From Linyphia triangularis (Eukaryota; Arthropoda; Arachnida; Araneae; Linyphiidae), in the NCBI GenBank assembly GCA_963978545.1, contig OZ021727.1, positions 54,696,487 through 54,760,486 of the forward strand: a DNA stretch of 64,000 nucleotides, read 5' to 3'. The position numbers were made by a program, and so were the translations under genes. Every line of letters begins with the position of its first letter. Position 1 is the stretch's first letter. This document shows, piece by piece, positions 45,205 to 57,000 of this stretch. The notes below the pieces were generated by a model, which saw only the letters and a program-made list of their open reading frames with translations, had not been told where the DNA came from and searched no databases.

Positions 45205-46564
45205 CTGTAATTTTATTGTTTTGAATTAGCATGCTCACACTTTTTGTTTCTACATAAATACTTTCCCAAATAAGTTATAATAATTTAATTCAATCTATTT
45301 TTAAATATTTAAAATAGCTTAATTATATCAATACAAATTTCTACGAAATTTTTCAAATTTCCTTAATTTTCAAAAGAAGGGTTTGTGTTCAAAGTGGACA
45401 AATCCCTTTTAAAGAAATTTGTAAAATTTAGAAATACTCGTCACATATATTGAAATTTATTATTTTTCTAGGAAATAATCATTACATGAAGTCGTTTAAA
45501 ATACTTCTTAAAATTATTGTAATGTTGTGTGAATGTAATCAAATAATATGTTTTTCCAGATTTTCTAAAATAGATTATGGCCATTTTATATTCACAACTT
45601 CTCAAATATAGATAAATTATAGGTATGATATTATCACTAATCCAATATCAGCAAGATTTAATTGCAGGAATTAAAAAATTAAGTTACACACAAAAAAGTC
45701 TGAATAAAAATGTAAAACAATGATTAATATAACTATCAAGAAATAATGTGAACACATTAACGTAATTTAGAAACTAAGCACATTTTTACATAATAATTAA
45801 AAAAAAAAAATCACCACTAAAAAGATCCCTAAACTGAATTAATATTTAACTTCCAAATATAAATTTAGCTATCATTTAAATAACAGAAGACATTAATTTT
45901 ATTATTTAATTTATTCTGTTGGGACATATGCTAATATTACTTGTCTTTTTAAATAAAATTCCCATACTACATTTCATTTTCACTTTAATGCATAAACTAT
46001 ATCTGTTGCATTTACGATTAGATATGTCAATCACCCTTCATATCACTTCTACACAATGCAATCCAGACGCAATAATACCTCTCATTATACCTAACACACC
46101 CGGATTCGAAATCCCATTCACAATATACGACCGGCAATCACCGGCTTTACATACCTATTCCAGCCCCTTTCGAATTAAGGCTGGTGGATAAAAGTGGAAG
46201 CTAACTCATAGTGTTTCATTTCCCTAGTGCAAGTCATTGGAAGATGATTATCAAATACCAATGCAATTACTCAATCAGTACTATAATTGAGTATGCGACT
46301 TTGGTATTATTCAGTATACTTGGTCTTTATACACAGTCGGAAAAGTGTATAAAGTACTTTAAACATTGAAATGTAAAACAGTTGTTAAGGAAATACTGGT
46401 TGGTAAAATCAAATATATGATAGTAAGAGGCTATAAAAATATAATTGAATTAGCATGATGCCTTTAAAATGTAGATCTAAGTACCAGAATGGATACATAT
46501 GGTGATTATGAAAAAAATATATATATATATCATTGTAATTTTGTGAAATTAACAACACACAACC

Positions 46565-46595
<31 letters not shown>

Positions 46596-46930
46596 ACATG
46601 GTAAATGTACCACACTTATGTGTTTATAAAATATATTTCATGCAGGCTTTGTTGTGCTGCATTTAATTATAATTTTTCCTTATAAAATATTTAAAACGAT
46701 TATTGGAAATAATTTCTAAACGAGACCGCACCCCCGTCTATAAAACAGTAAAAAAAAATTGCTATATTTGTAATTATTTAATGGTGAAGAATTATTCAAA
46801 CATGAGATTTTAATTATTGTCATCCTGTTCTTAATTTAATAAAGTGTAAAATTTATTAAACTTTAATAACTATTAAAATATTACATTTATTAATGTTTAA
46901 TAATTATAAAGTGTAATAAAGTTTAAAATT
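45205..46930. other. Intron between Ig7 and Ig8, left part
   Basis: AT-rich, with poly(A) at about 46566-46590. A plus-strand frame at 45919-46191 has no recognised domain. Nothing else is seen. Confidence 0.5.
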
Positions 46931-46934
46931 TAGT

Positions 46935-47114
<180 letters not shown>

Positions 47115-47119
47115 GTACA

Positions 47120-48561
47120 TACAAATAACTAAATTGTGTGTCTGTGTATCTTATAATTCATTCTTGCTGCACTAAATGCTTTGAAGTAAACATTAACACT
47201 GCAAATTAAACTCGCTAAATGCGTAATATGAGTTATATTTAAAGAGCTAGTTTAATGCTTCATATATCTTATTTTAAAATAAGATCACATTTCTTAAAAG
47301 GAAAACGTATCAGACATAAAGATGTATTCTACATTTTTGACAGAGTGTATGACCTCCACTTCAATATAATTGTAATTACCATGTTTCTTGATTAATTCTA
47401 ATAAAGCAATATGAGTAGGTGGTTTAAACCTTTGAAATTTAAAAAAAAAAATCAATGGCGTAAAAAATTTGGCGTAACAGCAAATGATTTATATGTAAAT
47501 GTTTTATCACGTGAAAGCCTTTTAAAAACAAAATTTTGTTTGCAAGAACTTTTGTAGATATAAGTGTGACATCAAACTATTATGAGCAAAAAAACCCTAA
47601 ATGATAACTGTTCGTCTCAAATTTACAGTATTTTGGGATGAAAACAGCTTTAAAACAGCTTAAAATTACAGTACAGCTGTATATTCATTATACTTAAGCT
47701 GTTTCATAAAAGCAGCTTAAGAAATTAAAATAATAAATAATATCTATTATAAAAAATAAGATTTTGACATTAGTTATAGTAGTTAAAAAAAAAAAAAAAA
47801 AAAAAAAAATCTATTAAAACAACATTTTGTTTGAATACTGCCATAAAATTCAACAAAATATTTTTCTCGAATAATTTTTAGGTAATTCAGTGATTATCCA
47901 CTATCCTAGTAATCGCAGACCTCATAATTTAATACGGACTAATTCCAAGGAATAAAAAATATACATTTTTTATTTTCTCCCTTAAATCATTACGAAACTA
48001 AACCTTCACCCTATTTGAAAGCAGTTGGCATAGGTAATTTTTCAGCGTAGGAATTCCTGAATTAAAATAATAAATAATTGAGAAATAAAACAATAATAAA
48101 TTATTAAAGAATTAATAATCGCAAAATTTATTAAACTTTAATAATTATTAAAATATCAAATTTATTCAAGTATGTTACATTTATTAATGTTAAGCAATTA
48201 TAAAATGTATACGTTTAATAATTATTAAAATATCAAATTTATTAAAGTTTATTACATTTATTAATGTTAAACAATTATAAAATGTATTAAAGTTTAATAA
48301 TTATTAAATTCATCAATGTTTAAAAATTATTACGTTTATTAAAGTTTAATAATTATTAAATTTTAAAAACATTCAACATTGCGAAGTTACTACATTTTAA
48401 ATATTAGGCGTATTACACACAGACAAGTTATAAATAAAGTTTAAGTATACGAAAGCATATTGTGGGACTTATGGTATTTTACAGGGGTAAAAACATAACG
48501 AGCACATCCCCTTTTACCAGCCAACCGTGTTTTCCAATCCACTAACTACTCAATCTCTTAC
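47120..48561. other. Intron between Ig7 and Ig8, right part
   Basis: Contains poly(A) at about 47786-47810 and a TTAATAATTATTAAA-rich low-complexity zone (48060-48370) with recurring ATTACATTTATTAATGTT phrases. No second Ig7-like exon is seen. Confidence 0.6.
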
Positions 48562-48846
48562 CGCTGACCGAAAGGGGTATGGAGTAATTGACAGTAGCTG
48601 CGTCGTTGCGGGCGACGCACGTGTACGTGCCGCTGTGTTCCTGACGCAGGGACTTGAAGACGAGTGTAGCGACAAAATCGTCTATCATCTCCAGGGACAG
48701 GCCGCTCTCCAGGGAAAGGGAAGCCCCGTCTTTCAGCCAGGATATGCGAATAGGGGCGTCGCCAGTAGGAACGCTGCATGAGACGCTGGCTCGCATCCCT
48801 TCCTGGGGATGACGAGGGAATGCGAAGGGAGTGATTCCTGGGGGAA
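48562..48846 (-). CDS. Dscam: Dscam exon: complete Ig7
   Basis: This 285-bp exon encodes a whole Ig domain: VPPGITPFAFPRHPQEGMRA, then SVSCSVPTGDAPIRISWLKD with strand B Cys and strand C Trp, SGLSLEMIDDFVATLVFKSL, and EHSGTYTCVARNDAATVNYS with strand F Cys. The acceptor is CATTTCAG and the donor is G|GTAAGA, phase 1 to phase 1. It is the most GC-rich exon here. In insect Dscam1 the equivalent Ig7 is one exon drawn from a mutually exclusive cluster. In chelicerate shortened Dscams, Ig7-type exons form the 5' cassettes. Here only one copy is visible, and it is spliced in phase to Ig6. Confidence 0.95.
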
Positions 48847-51800
48847 CTGAAATGAGATGGGCATTGTTAGTATCGGAGGGTGTGATAGTTGGAAATGGTT
48901 GTTTATATAGGAATATTGAATGCATACAATTCATACAAGTCCTAGTCTGAACACCAGCGACCAAAAGGACACGCTATTTTAAAAGAAGTGTTCCAATTTT
49001 TTGTTCCAATCCATGAGACATTCTCATATTCAAGGAATAAGAAGTAATTTTATGTGTTCAGGTAATGTGAAAGAAGTTATGTTTGGGAGGGATGGATCTA
49101 TATAAAATGAGTGGTATTAGAATAATTTATTGTATTTGTGAGAGGTAAGGACACACAGCACACATTATAAGTATTGAATGCAAATAATTATTAGTCTAAT
49201 AAACAGACACAATTAAATTTATAACTCATTAAGAATTTTTTAACAGTTATCTTAACATCTCTATAGACTAGAATGTCTACTACTCTTATTCTGGCGAAAA
49301 ACAAGTTTGAAGGTGAGAATGGGGAATCCAAATGAGTAGAAATGCATGCATGTTACTAGCTACAACTTGTCAATAAACTAAATTTACGTGTAACACTGTT
49401 ACTTAGAACGGATCTAGTTCAGAACAGAACGATATTGATTGGTGAATTTCGGAAAACCATGGATTAAGGCAAGGATTAGAAGAATTAAAAGAATTTTCCA
49501 GGGAATATTCTTGCAATCTTTTAGATCCTTCACCCTCACCATTAGCAAAATGATACCATAAAACAAAATTCATTATTAACGATGTCATTAAAACATAATT
49601 GCTTGTTAAACTCTCTGAATGACCTTGGTGACCTTTTATTTATTATTGACGCTCTTTGATTATATGTTTACAAAAACTCTTTTGACGCCATATGTTGTTA
49701 TTATTATTATTATTGTTGTTAAATATTTTCATTAAGTGAACGAGTTTTCATTAAGAAAACGAGTTTAGTTATTTAGAGTGTCCAATATTTTAAAAAAGTA
49801 TTTAATGTAGTAAAAATAAATATATGCAATATTTATAATGAGGAACTTTCACGTTTGGTTTTATTTTTAAATAAAAATAGAGAAAACATCATGAAAAACA
49901 ATACCATTCTTTCAAAAATTTGAGATCGGATAGATAGTTAAAAAAATATTTAGTTTTTCACTCTGCGATTTGGCGGGAAAAAGCTACTTTTGCGTGTGAT
50001 GTCAACGCGCAGATGATGAACCCGTCTAAAACCTGTTTTAGACCAGGTTCCTCCTCGGAATTTCGACGAAATCTATGTGTAACTACGTCACGATTTTGTA
50101 TGCGTTTTAGGTCAAGGTAACTTTTGCTTTGATTTAAAACTCGATTTTTGATTAATTGAAAGCATAAAGATAAAAAATAATTGCACTGCTTAAATATATT
50201 CATTGGATAACATTAGAAAATACAAAAAAATATTCATTTTCCTCACTTGTGCAAGTTCCTCATTAAGGGGATTATGTTGTTGTGAGTGATTTTTTATTAT
50301 TTTTTTTATTTCAGAATTATTTACAAAGCACCTGAAATGCCAATATCACATGTGCAGAGTATTTAAATTATACGAGATATATCACGCTTCACAGAGTCAA
50401 CATTTTGTATTCTGATAATGATCTTCATTTAAATTTCTTACCACTTTTAATACCAGCATATAAACTTTTTCCGATATCATCAAAGTAAAAATGAGGAACC
50501 ATAAAGTGCTGAATTTGCATATGAAATAAGTATTATAATAAAGCACAGCGATTAACTGGAAGAAAAATCTCGGAAGCACAAGAAAAATAAATAATTTCGC
50601 AAATTACCAGCTTGTGTTTTTCAAATCAGAAACCATCCATTCGTCTTCCGGCAAATAAAACCCTTTCAATATTTGACGAAAAAATCTCTCTTATGCGTTG
50701 TCCATAAAAAAGCACAAGCTTTTAGCGTAACCATCAGGTCCCTCCAAAAACTACAAGCACTATCGGAAACCGTTAATCACAGCAGATATTTGCTGGTTTA
50801 TATGTCGGTTCTTTTAGAGGATGATACCAGTCAATACCAGAGGATATCTTCATAAAAGAGTCCAATGTTTTTCTGGAAAAAAATACCGTGTTTGAGCCTT
50901 ATATTAAATGTCAAAGTAAGAACTATTGATTGCAATGTTCGGATGTTTTTTGTCGGTTATTTCTTTTTATTCCATCTCTTTATGCAAATGGTCTTTTTGA
51001 ATTTTATTGATGAGTTTCGTTCGGTGAAAATGCTCTCTTCTGGAAGAAAGGGACGATGCAGAGAGTGATTCTGAATAGAAAAAGCAATTTGATGGATATT
51101 TTTTATTTTTAAAACCTCATCTTTGAAGTCTGTGTTTCTTAGGTAATGTGTATTTTTGAGAACTCCTCAGTGAAATGTGAATATTGACTTTTCTAAAACC
51201 AATTCATAACTTCCATGAAAATGTAAGACTTATAAAAAAATAGAGGCATTCTTTAGTGTATGTGGGGCATTTTCAATCTATTATAAATGTATTATCTTTA
51301 ATAGACTGTTTAAAATGATGTACTAAAACATTTTGCTTTTTTCGCAAATAATGTTTTTAACTATTACATTTTTAAAGATTTTGGATAGTTGCATTTAGTT
51401 CAAGGGAAATTATTTTTAACTATATTGAGTGGATTAGAAAGTAATTATCCAATTATCTTGTTATCAAGATGTTTGAGCATTTAATACATATCCTCAAATT
51501 GATATATTAAATAATTATTTAATAAATTTTTAAATTATTAATAATTACGACATTACTATTAATAAGGAAATTATAAAGTATTAATAATTACAAAATTTAT
51601 TAATTTTTTAATACTTATGAAGACATCAAATTTACTAACATATTTATTAATTTTTCAAATTTTTAATAATTATTGAATTTATTTATGCTTAATAATGATT
51701 CCATTTATTGATATTTAATAATTATTAAAAATTCATTCATAATTAATAATTATTACATTTGAAACATTATGAAATTATTACATTTTAAATATTATGAAAT

Positions 51801-53481
51801 TATTACATTTTAAATATTATGAAATTATTACATTTTAAATATTATGAAATTATTAAATTTTACTATTTTTTTTTATTAAGTTATTTTATAAATAGCTATT
51901 ATTGATCCTAAACTTAGGACACACATTTTTTTAAAACAAAAACTCAAGTATTCTACATTAGATTCTAAAAATCTTTTATAACTCACAAATACTTGCTTGC
52001 TTATACGATAAAAGAACCCTTTCAAAATATATATAACTTATGCGAAGTGAAATGAACTTATGGAAACACTTGAATCTTCCTACTTTAAAGCATCTTCTAA
52101 AAATAATTTTAAGTGACATGCACTTTAAACATCACGATGTATTAATATTGCCCAAAAATAAACATGATACGGCACGTATTGTTCTGAGCACCACGTACGT
52201 CAATATATCCCAGTATTACTTTTTCTTCAGTAACTTTCACTCTATATTATTCCTTCCGCTTCCCAATTCGAAATGCACACATATAAGTTTATGTAGTATC
52301 TTTCATACATACATCTCATATTTCTTCCTTTTGAGGCAATAAAATCGGAATTGAAAGATCGTTTACGAAATGCAAGTGTGAAATTGTGGCATTACCTCTC
52401 ATCGGTTGTGCCATTAAGGTCCCTATCTTCTCGATCAGAAACGTCCATTTACTTTATTATCATGTCTTATTGTGAACTTTTATTTGGTCATTTGTTTGGA
52501 ACTGACATCGCCTTTAAAACTGTGTGTTTATTAAAGTTCCCGTTGGAGTTTAGTTACCTAAGTTTGATGCTATTCTAAATAAAAGCAGATGATACATTTT
52601 TATTGAGTTCAGGATTAAGGTAAGTTTGGCACATTGCCTGAAACATGTCTGTTTTACAGTTGTAGAACTTTATACATTTTAAGAATCATAGAAAACAGTA
52701 TATTTAAAGAAAGTTTAGTTTCTTTAGAATATAAAATTGAGTGTAATCAATTGTTAAATCAAATTAAAATGATTCCACAAATACAAATTACAAAAGATAA
52801 TATATATATTATATATTATTATTATAATTATTTTATTTATTAATGTTTTAACACTTAATTATTAAAATATATCATATATATAAAACGTATCCAAGTATTA
52901 CTATAAAAAAAGGTATTTTTATAATTTCGACATATGGGTTTAGGCCTAAAAAGTTTTTTAACGAAATTTATTATTTATCCTAAGAAATTATAACTTCTAA
53001 CTAACAATACATTCCTTTCAATGGCAGATGGTAATTATTCAATTGAAGGCTGTTTATACATTACAAATTCCTGAAAAATTTAAATTTTAATGATCTTAAT
53101 ATTAAATATTTTCGTAAACGCATACCATCGATATTGATAGCAACACTGAATTTGTTCTCCAATACCAAAATTTATTAATTTATTTTTTATTTACAAAATT
53201 TATTGATTTTGAAAAATACGGTTTTTTTTTTGTCTTCATGGGATCAATAATCCTTTTTTTAAGTATTAATTCACTAAAATAATCCTTAGTTATCCTTTCT
53301 GAAGTAATTGATAACTGTATAATTTAATATTTCTATTTACATTAACATCCAAAATGTACTTTTTTGTCTATGTGGGTGTGTGAACAACCCATATATAAAG
53401 AAATATCACATCACTTACGTACTCTAACTATATAAAATTATAAATTTTGAGGAATTAATCTTCTCCACGGAAGACGTTTTC

Positions 53482-53515
<34 letters not shown>

Positions 53516-54981
53516 GAGATGACGAATTTTATTCAAGATTCGCCAAACAAAATTCAACAGGAATGTTCCACTAGTGCAGGAAACCTCAATGGTTGAATTG
53601 GATCAAATATGTTGGCCATGTTTTCGCTTTGTGTATTGAAATGTACTCGTTTATAAGTAAATGTGAGCGATTCTATAATCCTATGTTTATTATTATACCC
53701 AATTAAGAGAATTTGCTTATTTTTATTGCTTATTTATTAAATGTTATGTAAATTTGAATGATTTTCAAAAGCTTCCTATGTAGATGTGTGAAAAATTGCA
53801 ACTAACATTATTAACTTAAAAGTATTTATATTATGCTATTTTTATTTTCAAAAACTTTTTTTCGCAATGCTTTAAATATTGCATCGATTACAGAAATTTT
53901 TAAAACATGACAAAAGGTTGCTTTCTTAAGTATTACTATTCATAAAACATAACTTTAAAAAATTTAGTTTTTTTGTATCGTGAACAAGAATCATATTTGT
54001 CTTAATTTTCTCTAAACTTAGTGCATTCAATTCGATGTTCCCTTCTTTGTACATTTATTTATATTTAATTTTCTTATCTTTAAACAGCTTAAAAATATTT
54101 CTTTCCATGTAAGAGTGCTTTTTAATCGTAAAATGTTCACTATCTTTGTTATTTATTTTTATTCTTAAAGTTAAGCTAAAATGCTTGGGAAAAGTTGTTT
54201 AAGTTCAACTTTCAAGTTGAAAACATCTTGTAATTTGAGCTAATTCTTTGTATCAATTGTATTAAGGAATATATTGTTTGTTGACCAGATCACTGTTCTA
54301 AAAGGAAAACACTAAACTCTACAGTAAATACAATAAAAGATTTTGTGTTTCTTTTTTCACTTTCAAATATTCCTACCTTATCGTTATAAGTTGGATCATT
54401 GTTGAAGTAATTTTCATAAACATGTGTATAATTGAAGTCATCCCTAACACAAAACACAATTTAAAAACTTTGAATGATATCACTCGTCTCCAAAATGTGC
54501 TAAATATATTTTTTGGAAAATTATAAAATACATATTGAACATACAATTTTTGAAATAGAACTTTATTGAAATATAAAAAACTACAATCACCAAATACTAA
54601 AGACATTTCATTAAAATATTATTATTGATAATAATTGAAATAATATATAAATATTGATCAAATATAATTACAAAATTGGCACCTAGTTATATTTGAATCA
54701 AGATCTTTCGATAAATATTTCAAGCGATTAAGTTACAATTAATTATCTTAATAAAACTTGAATTTTACCAAAAATTTAAATACGTTCTCTGAATATAAAA
54801 CGATTATCTATTATATTGTCAATGCATTATTTCGCTCCTTCTATTTAAACCATTTTTTATCCCTATCCCTACATAACACCCTAAAATAAGAGACACAAAA
54901 GCACCAGCAAATTTCCGCAAAGGCTATACAACTGTAGTACGCTTCGGACACAATCAATCAATCACATACTATAGAACTCAC
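48847..54981. other. Intron between Ig6 and Ig7
   Basis: A 6.1-kb AT-rich intron with poly(A) at about 53485-53511 and TTAATAATTA-rich low complexity at 51500-51860. I checked for further Ig-like exons (Cys-Trp-Cys patterns with AG/GT borders) and found none. Frames near 50.0, 52.1 and 54.4 kb have no domain resemblance. Confidence 0.6.
51766..51858. repeat. 25-bp tandem repeat
   Basis: ATTATGAAATTATTACATTT plus TAAAT occurs at 51766, 51791 and 51816, and in part at 51841. Confidence 0.9.
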
Positions 54982-55143
54982 CCAGAACCTTGAGGTAGAC
55001 GTCAACGGACGCTTTGATACCTTCATCATTCTCCACCTGGCATCGGTACTTCCCCGCATCTTCCATCCCATCCAAACCTTGGATGAGCAAAGTTCCATTA
55101 GTGAATACCTTCTGGCGTCTTCCCAGAGGCAGTTGGCGGTTGC
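54982..55143 (-). CDS. Dscam: Dscam exon: second half of Ig6
   Basis: This 162-bp exon encodes GNRQLPLGRRQKVFTNGTLL, IQGLDGMEDAGKYRCQVEND and EGIKASVDVYLKVL. The L-P-x-x-x-R-Q-K-V-F-x-N-G-T-L-x-I signature is characteristic of Dscam Ig6, and D-A-G-K-Y-R-C is Ig strand F. The acceptor is CTCCACCAG and the donor is G|GTGAGT, phase 1 to phase 1. Its last G plus TT makes the Val that opens Ig7. This is the most 5' exon in the window; the first half of Ig6 was not found and presumably lies beyond 64000. Confidence 0.94.
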
Positions 55144-55264
55144 CTGGTGGAGAAAAAAATAAGAGGAATCAGGGATCGTCCTAAGAAGATATGATGGATG
55201 GATGGCGTCTTCAATGTTTTGCTCCTGTATTTTTTGTCGTAATATTTTCCGCGTTGGTTTTTTT

Positions 55265-55445
55265 AGTGCCCTAGGTGGAATGTGCGTGTTTGAGATTAAG
55301 GAAATTGGTTGGGGATTGGGAGGTTTTGAATTGTTTGTAGAAGGTGAAGTGGGGGTGATTTTGAATTTGTTTGGTTTGGGAAGATATTTTAAAATGTTGA
55401 TGAAACGTTGTTCGGAAGGAATGAGGAGCGATGGTGTGTTGTTTA
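55265..55445 (-). promoter_or_regulatory. G-poor, A/C-rich intronic tract upstream of the Ig6b acceptor
   Basis: On the transcript strand about 160 bases contain only about four G, with repeated ACCCCCAC, CCCAATCCCCAACC and CAAACC motifs. The tract lies 120-300 bases before the 3' splice site. CA- and C-rich intronic tracts are known targets of splicing regulators such as hnRNP L and PCBP proteins, so a role in splicing is possible but inferred. Confidence 0.35.
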
Positions 55446-55597
55446 TAAAAAAATAATAATAAAACAATTGCATGTTCTGGTTTTTGGATTCTAGTGTTGC
55501 ACTAATAAATCTATCAATATCCAGCGGTTCAACTGTTTTTAAGTACTGTTGTCAGTAATTAGTTTTGAGTGCGTGTGTGTGAAAGATATTTAATAGG

Positions 55598-57000
55598 GTG
55601 GCTCGAAAAAGTCATACTATTTTAGAATTTTTTTTGAAAGTTCTGGAAAGTTGTGAATCTCATTATTTAAAAGCGTGTGTAAAATCTTATAACTATAAAT
55701 TAATATATTCTGTCAAAGAAATACCAGAAGATTACGAAAAACGCGTCTTACACAAAATTTGCAAGAAAAACTCTTTGCAACGCGTTTAAAATCCTTTGCA
55801 ATTGCGTTTAAAACAGCTCTTGTCAGTCACATATATGGTTTGCCCAACAGAGCCACGGATGCTATTGCATCGAGTGTTATGCAAGATTTGGATTTAATAT
55901 CCGAATCAAACACCTGGTTCATCACATACAAAAATAAAACATAGTGGAGATAAATTTAGAATTAAAAATGAATTAACTTCTACCGGTCCATTATTTTGAC
56001 GGACGGCATGACCAAACCTAAACAACCGAAACACTCAAGAACAAGCAGATCGAACGAACGATTGTAGAAGATCATTGCTGTATAGGATCTGATCCTGGTT
56101 CTACGTACTTGGGACATGTTTCGCCTGAAAGTCGATGTAGTCTTGATAAATCCAACAGCATTTACAAATACGTAGCCAATGCGTTATTGGATGATTTTAG
56201 CAACCTTATTGTTCTCGGATGTGATAGCACAGTCATGAATACTGGAGTGTTTAATGGTATAATTCATAGGCTTGAAATGAGATTTCAGAGTCCAATCAAT
56301 GGATTATATTCTTACTTCATTTCAGAGAGTTGCCATTATGACACCTATTTGAGTACCCAAACGGCAAGTCTTCCTGTCCCACGTCTTACACTATCAACAT
56401 TGGATGATATCCGAAAGGATGAGAAAAGCTCTCACTTGCTTGTTTTAAAAGTACTGATCCCCCTACTTTATGTTCTGACCAGAAAGAGACATTTGAACAG
56501 CCATTAGTTCTGGCGTTTGTTCTTACGATCTAGCTAAACATCAACCAAGAATGTTTAATTTGGTCCAGAGTCTGGCAACTGAAAACGGTTAATCGAATAC
56601 TGAAGTTTTATAAATCTACATCAGACCCATCAAATGAGTAGCTAACTGTGGTTGGATTTATTCTAAGGATTTATGTACCTTCATAGTTTCGAACTAAGAC
56701 TCATCACTCAATAAAGGACGATGCTAGGCACTTGTGACATTTCATTAGCTTATCTTGATACTTGCTTAAGAATTATCTTGACATAATCTATCAAGTAATT
56801 TTTCACAACGCTTACTTTGCTGGTCCAGAAAACAAACTTAGGTCCATTTTAACTGATGAGAGAAGTATTACCTTTAGATCTCTGAGAGATACGTTCTTAT
56901 GAACTTTTGAAAGAAAGAGACCTGCTTTTTTTAAAAAAGAATTATTTTTGTCCATGGAATCCTAGTCACCCTTGCATGTCTAAGAAACGCTAAACTTCTC
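55598..57000 (+). pseudogene. Transposase-like relic, same family as 6.9-8.2 kb
   Basis: Broken plus-strand frames can be followed over about 1.4 kb. They read YGLPNRATDAIASSVMQDLD, GSTYLGHVSPES, then FSNLIVLGCDSTVMNTGVFN with IIHRLEMRF. Later, in another frame, come RILKFYKSTSDPSNE and GFILRIYVPS. The LG-x-D-x-x-x-NT-x-V block and the R-I-L-x-x-Y block align in order with GLGYDGFA-NTKV and RILRLYIVS in the relic at 7.6-8.1 kb. I do not know a named superfamily. The ends of this copy are not defined, and no inverted repeats were found. Confidence 0.55.

Noticed and set aside
45919..46191. 90-residue plus-strand frame with less AT-rich codons
   Set aside because: No recognised domain, no splice signals and no second line of support.
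48558..48779. Other long open frames over the Ig7 exon on both strands
   Set aside because: They arise from the GC-rich exon in the wrong frame; only the phase-1 frame gives the Ig Cys-Trp-Cys pattern and matches the neighbouring exons.
48562..48846. Shortened chelicerate Dscam (sDscam) cassette
   Set aside because: The Ig7 exon is preceded, in correct phase, by a typical Dscam Ig6 exon, and no tandem 5' cassettes or second Ig7 copies are seen.
50673..51068. Pair of small plus-strand frames
   Set aside because: Length is near chance for six frames over 6 kb; no motif, no neighbour support.
55202..55456. 84-residue plus-strand frame
   Set aside because: It is a by-product of the G/T-rich strand bias next to the Ig6b exon; no domain and no splice or start context.
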